Shown here: positions 8,252 through 15,174 of the stretch, in pieces
Numbering within the stretch: position 1 is the stretch's first letter
Layout of the letters: the number at the start of each line of letters is the position of its first letter
Assembly (NCBI GenBank): GCA_964392465.1
Contig: CAYMPC010000022.1
Span: 1-17,124, forward strand
Reading direction: 5' to 3'
Source of the DNA: JAAXVZ01 sp964392465
GTDB lineage: Archaea > Nanobdellota > Nanobdellia > Woesearchaeales > GW2011-AR15
Length of the DNA stretch: 17,124 nt
Position numbers and translations under genes: made by a program
Notes under the pieces: model-generated
Databases searched by the model: none
Seen by the model: the letters and a program-made list of their open reading frames with translations, nothing else
Told to the model about the DNA's origin: nothing

Positions 8252-9637
8252 TTATCCCATCCCAATTAAAGTTAAACCTATTTTAAATCTTAAAATTAAA
8301 TCATTAAATGATTTAATCCTTTTGAATTCCTTAAGAATCTTTTTTGGTCGAAGATAAAATTTTAGGTATGCCTTTTTTCTTATATTTACTAACTCATTCA
8401 TATCTATTTTATTTGAACAATACATACCTATTTTATTATCAGCAGCTGCTTTTTTCCAAACTTTAGAATCTATTTTTTTTTCTTTCAAGGCCAGCTCATA
8501 TAACCTAGAGCCTGGTATAGGAAGTGGGATATGAAATTCAGCATAATCTGGATCCATGTTGATTGCAAATTTTATTGTTTCTTTTATCTCTTCATAAGTT
8601 TCCGTAGGAAGACCAATCATAAAGTAAGCAATAGTCATCATTTCTACTTTTTTTGCACCTTCAAATGCTTTTAATATTGCCATATTTGATAGTCTCTTTC
8701 CAATAATCTCATTTCTTACTCTTTCTGTCCCTGATTCAATACCAAATTTAATATTTGTGCAGCCTGCTTTTCTCATTAATCTCAAGAGTGCATAATCAAC
8801 CATATCTGCCCTAGTCTCACATCCCCATTCTATCTTAAGTTTATTTTTAATAATAAGCTCACATATCTTTTTTATTCTGGCCCTATTTAATGTAAAAAGA
8901 TCATCTTGAATTTCAATATAATCAAATTTCTGAGAAACAATCTCCTTTATTTCTTCAACAACATTTTCAGGACTTCTTTCCCTGTAACTTCTTTTGTTTG
9001 GCAAAGCACAAAATATACAGTCAAAAACACATCCCTTAGACGTAATCATTGTTGTTACTTTTCCAGAATGTAGAGGAGAAAAATATTTGTTATTTGGAAG
9101 TTCTTTCCTATCTGGAAAAGGAAGTTTATTCAAATCTAATTGTGTTTTATCTATTGGATTAGATATTATCTTTTTATTCTTAAAAAATACTAAGCCTTTT
9201 ATCTCAGTAATATCCTCTTTTTTTGACAACTTAGAAAGCAACTCAAAAAATGGCCTTTCTCCTTCTCCTTTAATCCCAAAGTCTGCATTCAATTCTCTCA
9301 AAGAGTCAGGATAATAAGTAAGGTGAGGACCGCCTAAAATGATAATTGCTTTTGAAGAGGCTTTTATTTTACTTATTAAATCTTTAACTTGATTCAAGGA
9401 AAAAGAGGTTACATAAATTCCTATAAATTTGGGCTTTTCTTTCTCTATTTTTTTAACAATCTCCTCATTAGATAAATCTTCTGCTGCACCATCTATTATA
9501 TTAACTGAAAAAACCTTTTTTATATAAGAAGCCAAATAAGCCAGACTCAAAGGCGGATATCTCTGCACTTCAAGATGAAGCTTAAGTCCTTTCTTTTTTT
9601 CTAAATAATTAGGAGTTATTAATACAACATCAGCCAT
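8252..9637 (-). CDS. B12-binding-domain radical SAM protein (subfamily B, canonical motifs)
   Basis: This 461-residue protein is the most canonical of the five B12-type rSAM proteins in the window. The N-terminus has PPLSLAYLASYI (28-39), LGGPHLTYYP (101-110) and KGEGE (123-127), all hallmarks of the cobalamin-binding domain of this superfamily. The rSAM core has CX3CX2C at C203, C207 and C210, then IQDDLFTLNRAR and KFGIESGTERV. The tail has FYLRPKKILKEFKR, a basic segment typical of relatives acting on lipid or polyprenoid substrates, which hints at membrane association. It leads a two-gene leftward unit, with the next gene starting one base after the stop. The start is supported by a TATA-like box at leaderless distance. 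Methylation or another radical change at an inert carbon is expected; the substrate is unknown. Confidence 0.9.
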   Translation of the reverse strand: MADVVLITPNYLEKKKGLKLHLEVQRYPPLSLAYLASYIKKVFSVNIIDGAAEDLSNEEIVKKIEKEKPKFIGIYVTSFSLNQVKDLISKIKASSKAIIILGGPHLTYYPDSLRELNADFGIKGEGERPFFELLSKLSKKEDITEIKGLVFFKNKKIISNPIDKTQLDLNKLPFPDRKELPNNKYFSPLHSGKVTTMITSKGCVFDCIFCALPNKRSYRERSPENVVEEIKEIVSQKFDYIEIQDDLFTLNRARIKKICELIIKNKLKIEWGCETRADMVDYALLRLMRKAGCTNIKFGIESGTERVRNEIIGKRLSNMAILKAFEGAKKVEMMTIAYFMIGLPTETYEEIKETIKFAINMDPDYAEFHIPLPIPGSRLYELALKEKKIDSKVWKKAAADNKIGMYCSNKIDMNELVNIRKKAYLKFYLRPKKILKEFKRIKSFNDLILRFKIGLTLIGMG

Positions 9638-9659
9638 TTTTTGATTAATATAATAAATA

Positions 9660-9673
9660 TATATATAAAAGCA
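9660..9673 (-). promoter_or_regulatory. Archaeal TATA box, leaderless promoter for the 8252-9637 gene
   Basis: On the minus strand TGCTTTTATATATA begins 36 bases before the ATG at 9637, with the TATA core centred about 27-30 nt upstream. The same 14 bases begin 34 bases before the ATG at 2846. Shared sequence and placement suggest the two leftward units are read from equivalent promoters. Confidence 0.7.
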
Positions 9674-9692
9674 TATTGAAAAGCATATTGAA
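9669..9692. repeat. 12-bp perfect tandem repeat in a divergent promoter region
   Basis: AAGCATATTGAA occurs twice head to tail (9669-9680, 9681-9692). The repeat lies directly upstream of, and slightly overlaps, the TATA-like box of the leftward gene, where BRE or regulator sites would be. It could be a duplicated operator or a small replication slippage. Confidence 0.75.
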
Positions 9693-9717
9693 TTAGTTTA
9701 CCTTAATCAAAAATAAG

Positions 9718-9727
9718 ATATATTTAT
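9718..9727 (+). promoter_or_regulatory. TATA-like box for the 9754-11181 gene
   Basis: ATATATTTAT is centred about 31 nt before the ATG at 9754, implying a leader of only a few bases. It lies on the other side of the 12-bp repeat from the divergent promoter. The region is AT-rich, so the exact box is uncertain. Confidence 0.5.
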
Positions 9728-9753
9728 TAGTATAGATAATATTTTCAGCGGAT

Positions 9754-11181
9754 ATGAATTTACTAAAGAAGTTGTTGGGAATATCTCCTGATAAATTAGA
9801 CTGTGCTTTAGTAATTGCACCTATATGGGGTATTCAAAATCCCCCTATTGGATTAGCTTATATCAAATCAATGCTTTTAAAAGAAAACTATATGGTTACT
9901 TGCTTTGATTTTAACATTGAATTTTATCATTCTTCTAGAGAAAAAATACATTGGGACTTGAATTATCCTGGTTTTTTTCATGAAACTTCAAAGTTTGAAG
10001 AAGCAAAAAAAAGATATGAAAAAATAATTAATAAATGGGTAGATCATATTCTTAATAAAAATCCAAGAATAATAGGTTTTTCAATATTTCAATCAACTGC
10101 GCTTCTATCATTAATTATGGCAAGTAAGATTAAAGAAAAAAACAAGGAAGTAATTATTTTTGGAGGAGGATTAGAAATAAACGAAAAATATAGATCACAA
10201 GAAGAATTAAATATCTATTTTGAAAAGGGGTTTGATTATTTAATTACAAGGAATAATAATGAAGTTGTGCGTTTTGTTAATGCTATCATAAGAAAAAAAG
10301 GATTTGCTAAAAATATTCCTGGAATAGTATATAAATCAAAAAAAGAAAATTCTATTAAATATAATAACAAGCCATCAAACAACGTTAATCTTCTTGTAAA
10401 TTTAATCCCGGATTATTCTGATTTTAATTTTTCAATCTATAAAAATAAGGATAGCCTTCCTGTAAATTTTAGCTATGGTTGCGTAAATAGATGTACTTTT
10501 TGTATAGACCCCCATTTATGGAATTATTATGCCTGTAAAAAAGGAGAACAAATGTATTTAGAGATAAAACATTATTTGGATACTTATCCAAACATAAAAA
10601 ATTTTCAGTTTACAGACTCACTAATAAATGGCAACCATAGAGAATTAGAAAAATTTTGCGATCTGGTAATACAAAATAATATTAAGTTCTCATGGAACGC
10701 AAAAGCAAGATTCGATAAAAAACTTACAAAAAGTTTGCTTGAAAAAATAAAAAAATCTGGCTGCACCAATCTTGATTTTGGATTGGAATCCGGATCACAA
10801 AAAGTTCTAGATGACATGAACAAGAATATTGATTTAAAAGATGTGAAGAAAATCTTAAAAGACTGCAAAGAGGTGGGCATAAATACCTTTTGTTTTATAA
10901 TGATAGGCTATCCAACAGAAACAGAAAAAGATTTTGAGAAGACACTTGATTTTATTAGAGAAAATAAAGAATATATAAGCAGAGTAGGCCAAACAACTTG
11001 TTGCTATGTTGTAAAACCTTCTGTTCTTTACGATAAAAGAGAGCAGTATAAAATAAAAGGAGGAACTACAGGCTGGCGCAATGATATTGTCTCTCCTGAA
11101 ATAAGAAAAAAAAGAGCTGACAAGCTTATTAAACTAATCAAAGAGGTTTATGGGGTAAATCATTGTGTTCAGACTCATTAG
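9754..11181 (+). CDS. B12-binding-domain radical SAM protein (subfamily A, second copy)
   Basis: This 475-residue protein is the window paralogue of the product of 1449-2846. It has NPPIGLAYIKSML (29-41), an enlarged loop rich in aromatic residues (EFYHSS, IHWDLNYPGFFH), IFGGG (135-139) and the rSAM CX3CX2C at C243, C247 and C250. FTDSLING follows, then GLESGSQKVLDDMNKN and PTETEKDFEKT. The usual GESE turn at the end of the B12 domain is replaced by DYLITRNNNE (161-170), so this copy has lost a feature its sister keeps. A 16-residue extension (KKLLGISPDKLD region) precedes the first strand. It converges on the GT-C gene at 11202-12818 with a 20-nt gap, so the same rSAM/GT-C pairing occurs here as at the left edge, in a different orientation. 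Specific chemistry unknown. Confidence 0.87.
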   Translation: MNLLKKLLGISPDKLDCALVIAPIWGIQNPPIGLAYIKSMLLKENYMVTCFDFNIEFYHSSREKIHWDLNYPGFFHETSKFEEAKKRYEKIINKWVDHILNKNPRIIGFSIFQSTALLSLIMASKIKEKNKEVIIFGGGLEINEKYRSQEELNIYFEKGFDYLITRNNNEVVRFVNAIIRKKGFAKNIPGIVYKSKKENSIKYNNKPSNNVNLLVNLIPDYSDFNFSIYKNKDSLPVNFSYGCVNRCTFCIDPHLWNYYACKKGEQMYLEIKHYLDTYPNIKNFQFTDSLINGNHRELEKFCDLVIQNNIKFSWNAKARFDKKLTKSLLEKIKKSGCTNLDFGLESGSQKVLDDMNKNIDLKDVKKILKDCKEVGINTFCFIMIGYPTETEKDFEKTLDFIRENKEYISRVGQTTCCYVVKPSVLYDKREQYKIKGGTTGWRNDIVSPEIRKKRADKLIKLIKEVYGVNHCVQTH

Positions 11182-11201
11182 TATAATTTATTTTATAATA
11201 A

Positions 11202-12818
11202 CTAATAATTATTAGAAAGAACAATCTTAAAATAATTGTCTATTTTTTCAACATCTTTTATGTTTTGTTCATCTATAATATAAAATAGAACTATTTCAGG
11301 CAACATGTCTCTAGTATAAAATACTTTTTCAATAACAACCGATTTATCATTTTTATTTAATTCGTCTTTAAATTTATGCCACCATTTCTCTGTTAAAAAA
11401 TGTACTTTAATAATATAATAATTAGACTCGTTCATATTTATACATTCCTCAAAATTAAACTCATTTTCGCATCCCTGTGAAGAAACATTGTAGTTGCTCA
11501 AAAAAGGAATATTTGTTGATAAACCAGAGCCTAAAGAGATAGGATTTATTTTTTTTTCAGATAAGTAATCAACTAAAAAATAGATGGAGTCTGTTGGAAA
11601 ATGCCATCCTCCATATTGTTGAGGTAAAATTGCTCCTCTTTTGTTAAGCAAATCATAAGAGGAAGCTAAAGTCAAAAAATTCATAAGTGTAAGTAAAAAT
11701 AGAACAGAAAAGAAGAGAACTTTTTTTTTGTAAAGAATATTAAACAATCCAAAAGAAAATAAAGAAAAGAGTATAGAAAAGAATATAGCAAAATGTTCTA
11801 CCCTGAGCACTGTTATAGTAAAAAGACTTTGAAAGAACATAATACCAATCAAAACATAAAAAAATTTAATTTTGAATTGACTTTTTTTCAAAAAAAATAG
11901 ATTTGTGAAAAATACTATTATAAATATAGGAAAATAAATAAAATTATTAAATTTGACAACAAAATCAAAATCGTTATTAAGAAACTCTTTAACTTGTAAT
12001 AATCTAAATTTGAAATTATTAAGAACATCAAGATTATTACCTAAATATCTTGGATAAACAAGCCTTGCAAATATCTCTTCTAGGGTGTTGTTTCCCCAGT
12101 CATTTTTTAAAGAGGAAGAAAAGTTATAAGCAATAAAAGGAAAAGCCCCTATTATAAAAAACAAGAAAGCAAAAAATATCTGTCTTTTTTTTATAGAATT
12201 AATATTAAATTTTTTCCTGAATATAAAAAAAGTAATTGCAATCCCAAAAATAAACCAGACAAAATTCAACTTGTTGCTTAATCCTATTCCTAAAGATAAA
12301 AAAGAGAAATATAAAAATTTGAAATTATGTGTTTTGTTAAAGTAAAAAAAAGAGATTAGACAAATTAGCATTATAAGCAAGTTAAACCCGTCATCCAGAT
12401 AACCATGCCTGAAAAAAAAAACATAGAAAGGCAAAGTCCCCATAAGAAAGCTAGTTAATAACGCTGTTTTTTTATTAAAATAAAGCCTTGTAAACCAATA
12501 AGTAAGAAATAGGCAAATCAATCCTATAAAAATTCTTGTCATTCTCATACTAATTACATTTACTCCAAAAAGATAAAAGGGAAGTATATAGGAGAAAGTG
12601 CTTATAATACCTGTATGCTCATGCATCATTAACGGAAAAGGTATTCCAAAGATGGAAGCAATTGCACACCAAGGCGTTCCTGTTAATACAATTGAAGCTG
12701 CATTCATAACCAAAAAAGATTCTTCGTCATGTACTCCTGGAAGATGAAGAAGAGGCGTAGAAATAACAATATATACAAACGATAAAGCAATCAAATAAAA
12801 TATTTCTTTCCTTTCCAC
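11202..12818 (-). CDS. GT-C-fold membrane glycosyltransferase (PMT/ArnT-like), complete
   Basis: This 538-residue multispanning protein starts at a GTG (12818). An in-frame TAA lies two codons upstream, and the next Met (residue 38) would remove the first membrane helix. The first outer loop carries D31-E32-E33 (LPGVHDEES), matching the acidic catalytic site of GT39/GT83-like enzymes, and HGYLDDG is at 138-144. About ten further hydrophobic segments follow. A soluble C-terminal part, probably outside the cell, has GGWHFPTDS and a CX8C pair (C450, C459), plausibly a disulfide. The partial gene at 1-1416 shares all these marks. The predicted role is transfer of a sugar from a polyprenyl-phosphate carrier to an unknown acceptor. 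It is divergent from the DegT-type gene at 12908. A 14-bp palindrome (11202-11215) covers its stop codon. Confidence 0.85.
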   Translation of the reverse strand: MERKEIFYLIALSFVYIVISTPLLHLPGVHDEESFLVMNAASIVLTGTPWCAIASIFGIPFPLMMHEHTGIISTFSYILPFYLFGVNVISMRMTRIFIGLICLFLTYWFTRLYFNKKTALLTSFLMGTLPFYVFFFRHGYLDDGFNLLIMLICLISFFYFNKTHNFKFLYFSFLSLGIGLSNKLNFVWFIFGIAITFFIFRKKFNINSIKKRQIFFAFLFFIIGAFPFIAYNFSSSLKNDWGNNTLEEIFARLVYPRYLGNNLDVLNNFKFRLLQVKEFLNNDFDFVVKFNNFIYFPIFIIVFFTNLFFLKKSQFKIKFFYVLIGIMFFQSLFTITVLRVEHFAIFFSILFSLFSFGLFNILYKKKVLFFSVLFLLTLMNFLTLASSYDLLNKRGAILPQQYGGWHFPTDSIYFLVDYLSEKKINPISLGSGLSTNIPFLSNYNVSSQGCENEFNFEECINMNESNYYIIKVHFLTEKWWHKFKDELNKNDKSVVIEKVFYTRDMLPEIVLFYIIDEQNIKDVEKIDNYFKIVLSNNY

Positions 12819-12840
12819 TATTTAAAGAATAAAAAATTCA

Positions 12841-12851
12841 ATTATTAAAAA
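12841..12851 (-). promoter_or_regulatory. Possible TATA-like box for the 11202-12818 gene
   Basis: On the minus strand TTTTTAATAAT is centred about 28 nt before the GTG at 12818. It is a weak match, placed where a leaderless promoter should be, and it supports the GTG as the real start. Confidence 0.4.
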
Positions 12852-12875
12852 GTTTCTGAATAAAAAAGATAACAA

Positions 12876-12886
12876 TATTTAAAATA
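12876..12886 (+). promoter_or_regulatory. TATA-like box for the DegT-SGNH unit
   Basis: TATTTAAAATA is centred about 27 nt before the ATG at 12908, consistent with a leaderless transcript beginning at that start rather than at the later Met codons at 12911 or 12926. Confidence 0.5.
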
Positions 12887-12907
12887 TAGAAAGTAATTTT
12901 AATTTTT

Positions 12908-14122
12908 ATGATGTTACTTCCTAGAATGCAACCATCAAAAATAGATAAGTTATTCCTGTTAAATCCAAAAAAATCTTCTAAAGAAGAGATAAATGAATTT
13001 GAGAATAAGTTTAAAGAATATATAAACTGCAAAGATGCTATTGCTGTTTCTTCTGCAAGAACTGGTTTTTATCTGGTTCTTAAAGCTCTTGATATTAAGA
13101 AAGGCGATGAAGTTATTCTAGCCGCATATAATTTCTCTATAATTCCAAATATTCTCTTGTGTATGGGAATTAATCCTGTTTTTGTAGATATAGATGAAAA
13201 CACTCATACAATTGATACACGATTAATACAAAAAAATATAACAAAAAAAACAAAGGCAATCATTTCAACGCACATTGAAGGCAATCCCTGTAACATGGAT
13301 GAGATTATGGGTATTTCAAAAAAGAATAATTTAAAGGTAATTGAGGATTGCGCACATGCTCTTGGTGCAGAATATAAAAATAAAAAGATTGGTTCTTTTG
13401 GATATGCTGCTGTTTTTAGCTTTGGTGTTGGAAAGCAGATAAACACACTAGGAGGAGGAATGATTACACTAAGAAACTCAAAATACTCAAAGAGGATAAG
13501 GGAAACGCTTGCTGACTTTAAAGAAAAAAACAAAAGCAAAATACTAAAAAGCTTAATTAAATATAAAACACTAAGAGTAGTAAGTAGCAATATTGTTTTT
13601 TCAGTCATTACCTGGCCCTTTCTGTGCCTTAGTTCTTTTCTTAACTTTGATTTATCGAAATTTTTTTTTGAAGATAAGAAAACATTTGTAACCCTCCCAA
13701 AATCAATGTTTTATAAATACTCTGAGATACAAGCAAACTTAGGTTTATATCAATTAGAAAATCTGGAACAAGAGATAGAAGCTAGAAATAAAAAAGCTGA
13801 TTTATTGGAAAAAGAATTATCTAAAAATATAGTCAGGCAGAAATCTTTTTCTCAATCAAAATCAGCTTTTCTTCATTATACTATTATAACAAAAAAAAGG
13901 AAGGAACTAATAAAAAAACTTCTTTTTAGAGGAATAGATACACAGGCAACTTGGATGAAATCCTGTTCAAAATTGCCTTTTTTTGAAAAATATAAAAAAT
14001 ATTGTCCTGTCTCTGATAAAATAGAAAAAGAGGCATTATACCTCCCTTTTTATCCTAGCTTAAAAGAAAAAGAGATAAACTATATTACAGAAACATTAAA
14101 TTCAATTTTTAAGGATATTTAG
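12908..14122 (+). CDS. DegT/DnrJ/EryC1/StrS-family PLP-dependent aminotransferase
   Basis: This 404-residue protein has the fold-type I aminotransferase layout of the sugar aminotransferase family. SSARTG (48-53) matches the phosphate-binding region, GDEVILAAYNF (66-76) and EDCAHALGA (146-154, with D147 facing the PLP ring nitrogen) follow, and SFGVGKQINTLGGGM (171-185) contains the Schiff-base lysine K176. Members usually put an amino group on a keto sugar nucleotide (dTDP- or UDP-linked); some are 3,4-dehydratases or act on cyclitols. Length is normal. A hydrophobic stretch at about 223-248 (VVSSNIVFSVITWPFLCL region) is unusual for a soluble enzyme and could seat it on the membrane. No sugar dehydratase or nucleotidyltransferase is in the window. 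The next gene starts three bases after its stop, so the two are co-transcribed. Confidence 0.9.
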   Translation: MMLLPRMQPSKIDKLFLLNPKKSSKEEINEFENKFKEYINCKDAIAVSSARTGFYLVLKALDIKKGDEVILAAYNFSIIPNILLCMGINPVFVDIDENTHTIDTRLIQKNITKKTKAIISTHIEGNPCNMDEIMGISKKNNLKVIEDCAHALGAEYKNKKIGSFGYAAVFSFGVGKQINTLGGGMITLRNSKYSKRIRETLADFKEKNKSKILKSLIKYKTLRVVSSNIVFSVITWPFLCLSSFLNFDLSKFFFEDKKTFVTLPKSMFYKYSEIQANLGLYQLENLEQEIEARNKKADLLEKELSKNIVRQKSFSQSKSAFLHYTIITKKRKELIKKLLFRGIDTQATWMKSCSKLPFFEKYKKYCPVSDKIEKEALYLPFYPSLKEKEINYITETLNSIFKDI

Positions 14123-14125
14123 AAA

Positions 14126-15112
14126 ATGAAAAAAAGAAAAATTCTTTTAATATATATTATATATTTGTCGATTTTGATAGTTGTTTTCTCATTTATTTCA
14201 TATAGACTTATTAATCATTATAATAAAAAAAGCGAATTTCCTATTTATAAAACAGATTTTATTAAGAGTAGCAATAATCCCCTCTTATCATTAGAAATGT
14301 TCCCTAATTATTCAGGGTATTTTGATGGAAGTTCTGTAAGAATTCCTGCCACCTTAATTGAGACAAATAGTGATGGAATGAGAGATTATGAATATTTAAT
14401 AAAAAAAACAGAAGGTATAATAAGAATTGCTGTCATAGGTGATTCTTATGAATTCGGATGGGGTGTTGAACTTGAAGATAGTTATCCAAAGGTACTGGAA
14501 AAAGTCCTGAACCAAAAAGAAACCAAAGATTACGAAGTGCTGAATTTCGGCATTCCTGGATATGTAATGTATGAAAAGATAGAATTCCTCAAGTATAAAG
14601 CATTAAAATACGAACCAGATATTATTATAATTGGCCTACTTGGGAATGATTTTGGGAATAATACAGAAACAAGGGTTTTAATAGAAAAATATACTAAAGA
14701 ACTAAAAGAACAGAATTTAAAAAGCATAGTAAAAAAGACAGATCAAGAAATAGGTATTGAGGCTGACAGGATAGTTACAAAGATAATAAGAGAAAAAGAA
14801 AAAAACCTAACAATGGAAAAAAAAGGGGAACTAATCAAACAACCATTAGAAAGCTTAAATGGTTTAATTGCTCAAAACATTACTATAATTCTTTTGAATC
14901 ATGTTGAGCAACCTTTACCTGAAGAGATAATAGCCAAACTAAAAGAGTATGTTAATAAGCAGAATAATTGGTTTTTATTTGACTGTATGAATGACTTTAA
15001 TTTGAATCAAGAGTTAATTATTCCAGAAGATGGCCATCCTAATTCAAAAGCGCATGAAATAATGGCAGAAACAATCTATAATAACATGAAATCTCTTAAT
15101 ATAATAAGTTAG
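14126..15112 (+). CDS. Membrane-anchored SGNH/GDSL hydrolase
   Basis: This 328-residue protein starts with a positively charged end and one membrane segment (about 6-27), predicting a domain anchored outside the membrane. The SGNH blocks are all present: GDS with S107 as nucleophile, G142 in LNFGIPGY, GND with N174, and EDGHPN with H304. The Asp in the last block is one residue closer to His than in the textbook DxxH, a DGHPN form that also occurs in SGNH proteins linked to polysaccharide loci. Such proteins remove or transfer O-acyl groups on glycans, though lipase activity cannot be excluded. The segment at about 180-240 is a charged helical insert. It is co-transcribed with the DegT-type aminotransferase and is paralogous to the protein starting at 16592. 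Confidence 0.85.
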   Translation: MKKRKILLIYIIYLSILIVVFSFISYRLINHYNKKSEFPIYKTDFIKSSNNPLLSLEMFPNYSGYFDGSSVRIPATLIETNSDGMRDYEYLIKKTEGIIRIAVIGDSYEFGWGVELEDSYPKVLEKVLNQKETKDYEVLNFGIPGYVMYEKIEFLKYKALKYEPDIIIIGLLGNDFGNNTETRVLIEKYTKELKEQNLKSIVKKTDQEIGIEADRIVTKIIREKEKNLTMEKKGELIKQPLESLNGLIAQNITIILLNHVEQPLPEEIIAKLKEYVNKQNNWFLFDCMNDFNLNQELIIPEDGHPNSKAHEIMAETIYNNMKSLNIIS

Positions 15113-15144
15113 CCAATAGTAAAAAACACCAAAAATCAGAAATC

Positions 15145-15154
15145 CTTATATATT
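15145..15154 (+). promoter_or_regulatory. TATA-like box for the 15175 rSAM gene
   Basis: CTTATATATT is centred about 26 nt before the ATG at 15175 in a 62-nt gap, again the leaderless arrangement. It suggests that this gene and the SGNH gene behind it form their own unit. Confidence 0.65.
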
Positions 15155-15174
15155 GATTAAATTACTTTATTAAA

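Noticed and set aside
8994..9314. Rightward 106-codon open frame opposite the 8252 rSAM gene
   Set aside because: It lies fully within the canonical B12 and CX3CX2C region on the other strand and shows no independent support.
11202..11215. 14-bp perfect palindrome CTAATAATTATTAG at the GT-C stop codon as a terminator
   Set aside because: It has no loop, pairs only weakly and has no adjacent long T-tract; chance in AT-rich DNA is likely.
12838..13032. Small leftward 64-codon open frame across the GT-C/DegT divergent region
   Set aside because: It overlaps both promoter candidates and the DegT N-terminus, and reads as a Phe/Asn/Ile-rich shadow.
13204..13608. Leftward 134-codon open frame opposite the DegT-type gene
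   Set aside because: It is hydrophobic, low-complexity antisense of a well-supported gene with clear PLP motifs, and has no promoter or homology marks.
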